From Candidatus Thorarchaeota archaeon (lineage in GTDB: Archaea; Asgardarchaeota; Thorarchaeia; Thorarchaeales; Thorarchaeaceae): 64,000 bases of DNA. The translations under genes and the position numbers were made by a program. Below are positions 60,951 through 64,000 of the stretch, piece by piece (position 1 is the stretch's first letter; every line of letters starts with the position of its first letter). The notes beneath the pieces were generated by a model. It was given only the letters and a program-made list of their open reading frames with translations. It had not been told where the DNA came from and did no database searches. The DNA lies in assembly GCA_011364985.1 (NCBI GenBank), contig RDOC01000004.1:62001-126000 (forward strand), given 5' to 3'.

Positions 60951-61040
60951 AGTCTGGCTCAAAATCATCTGAAAATCAAACCTACTTAAGGGTGTCCGCA
61001 TGGCATTCTGAAATGAATGTTCAAGAGGGGCAAAGGAGTT

Positions 61041-62144
61041 CTACAGGAGGTCTATAATGCGTTTCCTATTAGATGATGCATAGGCCGCATCAACAATCCT
61101 GTGTGCTTCAATCGCATCCAGAAAATTCGGGCTGGGCTGTTCATCATTTCTTATGGAGTTCAGCAGGGAATAGCTTAATGCAGAATAGCGCTCCATGCCC
61201 ACAGCCGTAAGGGCGTCATATGCTGCTGAACCGATGTTCTTAGCGTGTACTCCCAGTTCTTCTAGCAGAGAGAGATTGGCGGTTTCAGCATGAACCCTAA
61301 CTGGAACTTGATCCTCCAATTGATAGTCGAGCCATGTCTTTCCCGATTCTAGAGTTACTCCAATATACCCTCTCTCAAAGAAGAACTCGATTACGCGCTC
61401 ACTTGAGCGGTCTACATTGTGCCATATGGAATCAAGCGTGCTTACAGCCCCATTCTCATGAGTAATGATGAGAGAAGCATGGTCCTCAATCTCGCGGCTT
61501 GAATAAAAGCCGATTTTTGCAAACACGTTCTTGGCTTCGCCGAAAAACCACCTGAATATATCAATATCATGGATACTATGTTCAATTAGTGTGCCGCCAC
61601 CTGCAACAGATTTGTCACCACGCCACCGAGAATAGTAACCATGGTCTATGGGATAGTGTTGGTCATCACGAATGTGGGCGAGCTTGGGCGGCCCAAAATC
61701 ATGGATGCCAATTAGACGTTTGGCATGAATGAGAAATTGATTATACCGCATTACAAGTCCAACGCCGGCCTTGATACCAGCATCTGATGCTACTGCATAC
61801 ATATCCTGAGCCTGAACGCAACTATGAGCGAGGGGCTTTTCGCAGAATATATTCTTTCCAGCAGTTGTGGCAGCCTTGACCATATCGATGTGTTTACTTG
61901 TTGGCGCGCAGATATAGACTAAGTCAACCGACCCATCAGCAACAAGGTCATTAAAGTCCTCATAGGTTTGTGGTACACTGAATAAATCAGAGGCTTGCAG
62001 CAGTGATTGAGGATCAATATCACAGATGGCAGCAATTTCCGCGTTAATCAGCCTTGCATCCAAAAGAGCAGTCAGGCTAGTAAGATGTGTCCGGCCAATA
62101 TTGCCGGTACCAATCAGCCCCACGCCGATTCGTCCTTTGTTCAA
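61041..62144 (-). CDS. Gfo/Idh/MocA-family oxidoreductase
   Basis: A 367-residue NAD(P)-dependent sugar or inositol dehydrogenase-like enzyme. The N-terminal Rossmann motif is VGLIGTGNIGRTHL (about residues 8-21), followed by the CEKPLAHS motif with the conserved Lys (about 98-105) and a C-terminal alpha/beta domain with the D-H pair (GGGTLIEHSIHDIDIFRWF, about 190-208). Substrate unknown; sugar nucleotides or inositol are family options. The TTG start (62142-62144) is the only one in place. It is on the same strand as, and 90 bp before, the FAD oxidoreductase gene. Confidence 0.9.
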   Translation of the reverse strand: MNKGRIGVGLIGTGNIGRTHLTSLTALLDARLINAEIAAICDIDPQSLLQASDLFSVPQTYEDFNDLVADGSVDLVYICAPTSKHIDMVKAATTAGKNIFCEKPLAHSCVQAQDMYAVASDAGIKAGVGLVMRYNQFLIHAKRLIGIHDFGPPKLAHIRDDQHYPIDHGYYSRWRGDKSVAGGGTLIEHSIHDIDIFRWFFGEAKNVFAKIGFYSSREIEDHASLIITHENGAVSTLDSIWHNVDRSSERVIEFFFERGYIGVTLESGKTWLDYQLEDQVPVRVHAETANLSLLEELGVHAKNIGSAAYDALTAVGMERYSALSYSLLNSIRNDEQPSPNFLDAIEAHRIVDAAYASSNRKRIIDLL

Positions 62145-62274
62145 AGGAATTCAACTACCAAGTGTTTCTTCACAAGCACGTATTTTAGTCTTATGAGAAC
62201 GCCAACTGCATTTTAGAGCGTACAATGAGATTTAATAAGAATCAACAGCCGAAGAGCTGCAAGGAGCAAATGAT

Positions 62275-64000
62275 TTGACATCTGCAGAAGACCTAGTGAG
62301 AAATGCAAGGAGTGCACTTCAAGAGGGGAATAGAAATGAGGCAGCGGAACTGATGAATAGAGCTGCCTCAATCTACGCAGATGAAGGGGACTATGAAACT
62401 GCAACCATACTCTACGAAAGAGCTGCACAGTTCTTCTGTGACACATATCAAGCTGAGAAGTGCTTTGTGGCCTTTGAAAATGCCACGCTGATGTTGGTCA
62501 GACAACCGTCGTCCTCTCAAACTCATGATCAAATCGTGAGAATTAACGAAGAAGCAGCAGATATCGCGTGCCGTGCAACCGAATTTCGACGCGCCGCCAA
62601 TTTTCTGTTTCGAGCTGCAGATTTTGCGGTGGATGACGAGAAGAAACGGCACCTCCAGACAAGAGCTGGTGACTGTCTGGAGAACGTAGCTGATACTCAC
62701 GAGGAGAGAGGTAATCTGGAAGAAGCAGTGGCTGTACTGAAGAAGGTAGGAAGGTTATACTACACAGTTGGTGACATCGAACTTGGTGAAAGAATCAGTA
62801 ACCGAGCAGCCAAGATAGCACTTCGATGGGCAAAGGATGCAAAGGGCAACAAGAACTACTTCTCAGCAGGCAGCGCCATGGCTGAGGCTGCTCAAATAAC
62901 TCACTCACTAGGCGATGCTCCTGAAGCCACGAGAATGATGATGGAAGCTGGAGAGCTGTACGAGGAGGCAGGCCACTTCGAAAGGGCAGGCAATATCTAT
63001 GACGCCGCACAAGAGGCCTATTCACTCCAACGTCTTACAACGGCACGTCGACAGGCCATGGCGAAAGCTGCTGAGGCATATCTGAAGATGGAAGGAACTC
63101 CCGAGGCTATAGCCCCGCTTCTGGTGAAAGGTGGAAACATGTTTCTTGAACTTGGTCGGGACATGAAGGCCAAATGGGCGTTCAAGAGGGCTAGTGAGTT
63201 CTTTAGTGAGCTCGCTGCGAAAGCCTCAGCAGAGGATGATATTGAATCCAAGATGAGATACCTCAGGTTTCAGGCCATGTCCTTGCGAAAATGGGGAAGG
63301 TTTGAAGACGCAGAAGATGTCTACCGTGAGGCCATTGAATACTACATTCATCAGGCACAAATCCATGAAGAAGAAGGAGAGAAAGAGGAACAGGCGATAT
63401 CATTCGAAGCAGTAGCGGAGGTTCTAGAAGAATCAGGTGACAAAGCAGAAGCAGTCGTTCAGCTTGAACGGGCTCTTGCCCTGTATGTTGAACTAGCTAA
63501 CGATTTCTCCTCGACGAACCAAAACGATGAAAGCTCCAAATTCTATAGCAAAGCCGCAGAATGCGCCAAGCGTCTTGGGAACACAGAGCAGAGTCTATCT
63601 TATCATGAAATAGCAAGTGACAAGGCAGAACTTGCAGCCAAATACTATGAGGAAATGGGTGTCAAGGAACTATCAACAATTTGGAAGCGTACAGCAGGCT
63701 TGGAAGCATTGAGAACAGAGAATAATGAGCGCATTGGAAAAGGAATTGACCTTTTGCAGCAATCAGCTGCAGGCTTCAAGGAGATTGAAGAGATGATGGA
63801 TTCCTTTGACGATCTCTTTGCAATCTTTGAAGCCCTCTTCCTCAACTATCCTGACGACCGTGATTCTATTTCCAAAACACTGATGGAAATGGATGATACT
63901 TCTCGAAAGACAGACGATGTGAGAATGGCAGCAATAATGTCTGTGATACATGCTGTTGAGAGCGGAAATCCCACTGCTGCTCTACTAGCTTTGCAAGAGC
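62275..64000 (+). CDS. Large TPR-repeat protein, N-terminal part (runs off the window)
   Basis: At least 575 residues are open to the window end with no stop. The visible part is a long array of helical pairs of about 34-40 residues: AAELMNRAASIYADEGDYET, AATILYERAAQFF, AEAAQITHSLGDAPEATRMM, FEDAEDVYREAIEYYIHQA and SEFYSKAAECAKRLGNTEQS, consistent with TPR/SNAP-like superhelices. The start is TTG 62275 with AAGGAG 8 nt upstream; a TATA-like TTTAATAA near 62230 fits. The partner is unknown. It is the third TPR/SNAP-type protein in the window. Confidence 0.85.
   Translation, partial: MTSAEDLVRNARSALQEGNRNEAAELMNRAASIYADEGDYETATILYERAAQFFCDTYQAEKCFVAFENATLMLVRQPSSSQTHDQIVRINEEAADIACRATEFRRAANFLFRAADFAVDDEKKRHLQTRAGDCLENVADTHEERGNLEEAVAVLKKVGRLYYTVGDIELGERISNRAAKIALRWAKDAKGNKNYFSAGSAMAEAAQITHSLGDAPEATRMMMEAGELYEEAGHFERAGNIYDAAQEAYSLQRLTTARRQAMAKAAEAYLKMEGTPEAIAPLLVKGGNMFLELGRDMKAKWAFKRASEFFSELAAKASAEDDIESKMRYLRFQAMSLRKWGRFEDAEDVYREAIEYYIHQAQIHEEEGEKEEQAISFEAVAEVLEESGDKAEAVVQLERALALYVELANDFSSTNQNDESSKFYSKAAECAKRLGNTEQSLSYHEIASDKAELAAKYYEEMGVKELSTIWKRTAGLEALRTENNERIGKGIDLLQQSAAGFKEIEEMMDSFDDLFAIFEALFLNYPDDRDSISKTLMEMDDTSRKTDDVRMAAIMSVIHAVESGNPTAALLALQE

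Noticed and set aside
1..64000. CRISPR arrays, insertion sequences, prophage or rRNA genes
   Set aside because: No regular repeat-spacer arrays, transposase or phage motifs, and no rRNA core sequences were seen.

Overview
The window reads as a piece of an Asgard archaeal chromosome, probably Thorarchaeota-like (the phylum is inferred from gene content; no tree was run). The information machinery is archaeal: EF-2, RtcB, class I LysRS, archaeal CCA enzyme, TrmY, ribosomal proteins eS26 and eL13, TATA-box promoters and an intron-containing tRNA. It sits among many proteins of eukaryotic flavour: four small GTPases, a Roadblock/LC7 protein, two Roadblock-plus-winged-helix proteins, three Bet3/V4R-fold (TRAPP-like) proteins, longin-like N-termini and several TPR proteins. 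Genes are dense, on both strands, and often begin with TTG preceded by a purine-rich ribosome-binding site. There is no rRNA operon, CRISPR array, transposase or prophage.

Layout. 1-5.6 kb: 5' end of EF-2, a methyltransferase with a structured leader, tRNA-Gln with a D-loop intron, creatininase-family amidohydrolase, MglA-like GTPase, class V aminotransferase and MBL hydrolase. 5.6-10.8 kb: archaeal coenzyme A synthesis (PanE, phosphopantothenate synthetase and pantoate kinase as one operon; CoaBC divergent) around an unknown 324-residue protein. 10.8-19 kb: Roadblock protein, a 1273-residue membrane-anchored gingipain/caspase-like protein, TPR protein, COG2229 GTPase, a hairpin-rich stretch and RtcB. 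19-25.2 kb: transporter, deoxyribosyltransferase-like protein, OB-fold protein, longin-like/GTPase/acidic-tail protein, a 0.5-kb structured non-coding stretch, a winged-helix protein and thymidylate kinase. 25.2-32 kb: another structured non-coding stretch, a DUF4430/ECF-transporter operon with a perfect palindrome at its promoter, XPF-type nuclease, inositol-phosphate synthase, M42 peptidase and a Rab-like GTPase. 32-42 kb: ABC/FtsX pair, SNAP/PCI-like protein, UPF0282 and Nudix proteins, CCA enzyme, histone-deacetylase-family protein, eS26, TrmY, PadR and a CDP-alcohol phosphotransferase. 42-54 kb: unusual LysRS, an ABC exporter with a membrane-bound regulator, the Bet3/Roadblock cluster, PfkB kinase and eL13. 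54-64 kb: glutamine synthetase, aminotransferase, PAC2 protein, 2-oxoacid oxidoreductase gamma subunit, methyltransferase, two oxidoreductases and the start of a large TPR protein.

How they fit together. Three themes recur: CoA and archaeal inositol-lipid synthesis (Ino1 and the CDP-alcohol phosphotransferase); tRNA maturation and translation (RtcB, CCA enzyme, TrmY, LysRS, EF-2, eS26, eL13); and a GTPase/Roadblock/longin/Bet3 set resembling parts of eukaryotic trafficking regulators. The most interesting block is 47.5-52.5 kb, where two Roadblock-winged-helix genes each precede a Bet3/V4R-fold gene. Four separate stretches (about 1.62-1.70, 17.06-17.34, 22.86-23.26 and 25.32-25.50 kb) hold far more perfect inverted repeats than ordinary intergenic DNA and are candidates for uncharacterised structured RNAs.
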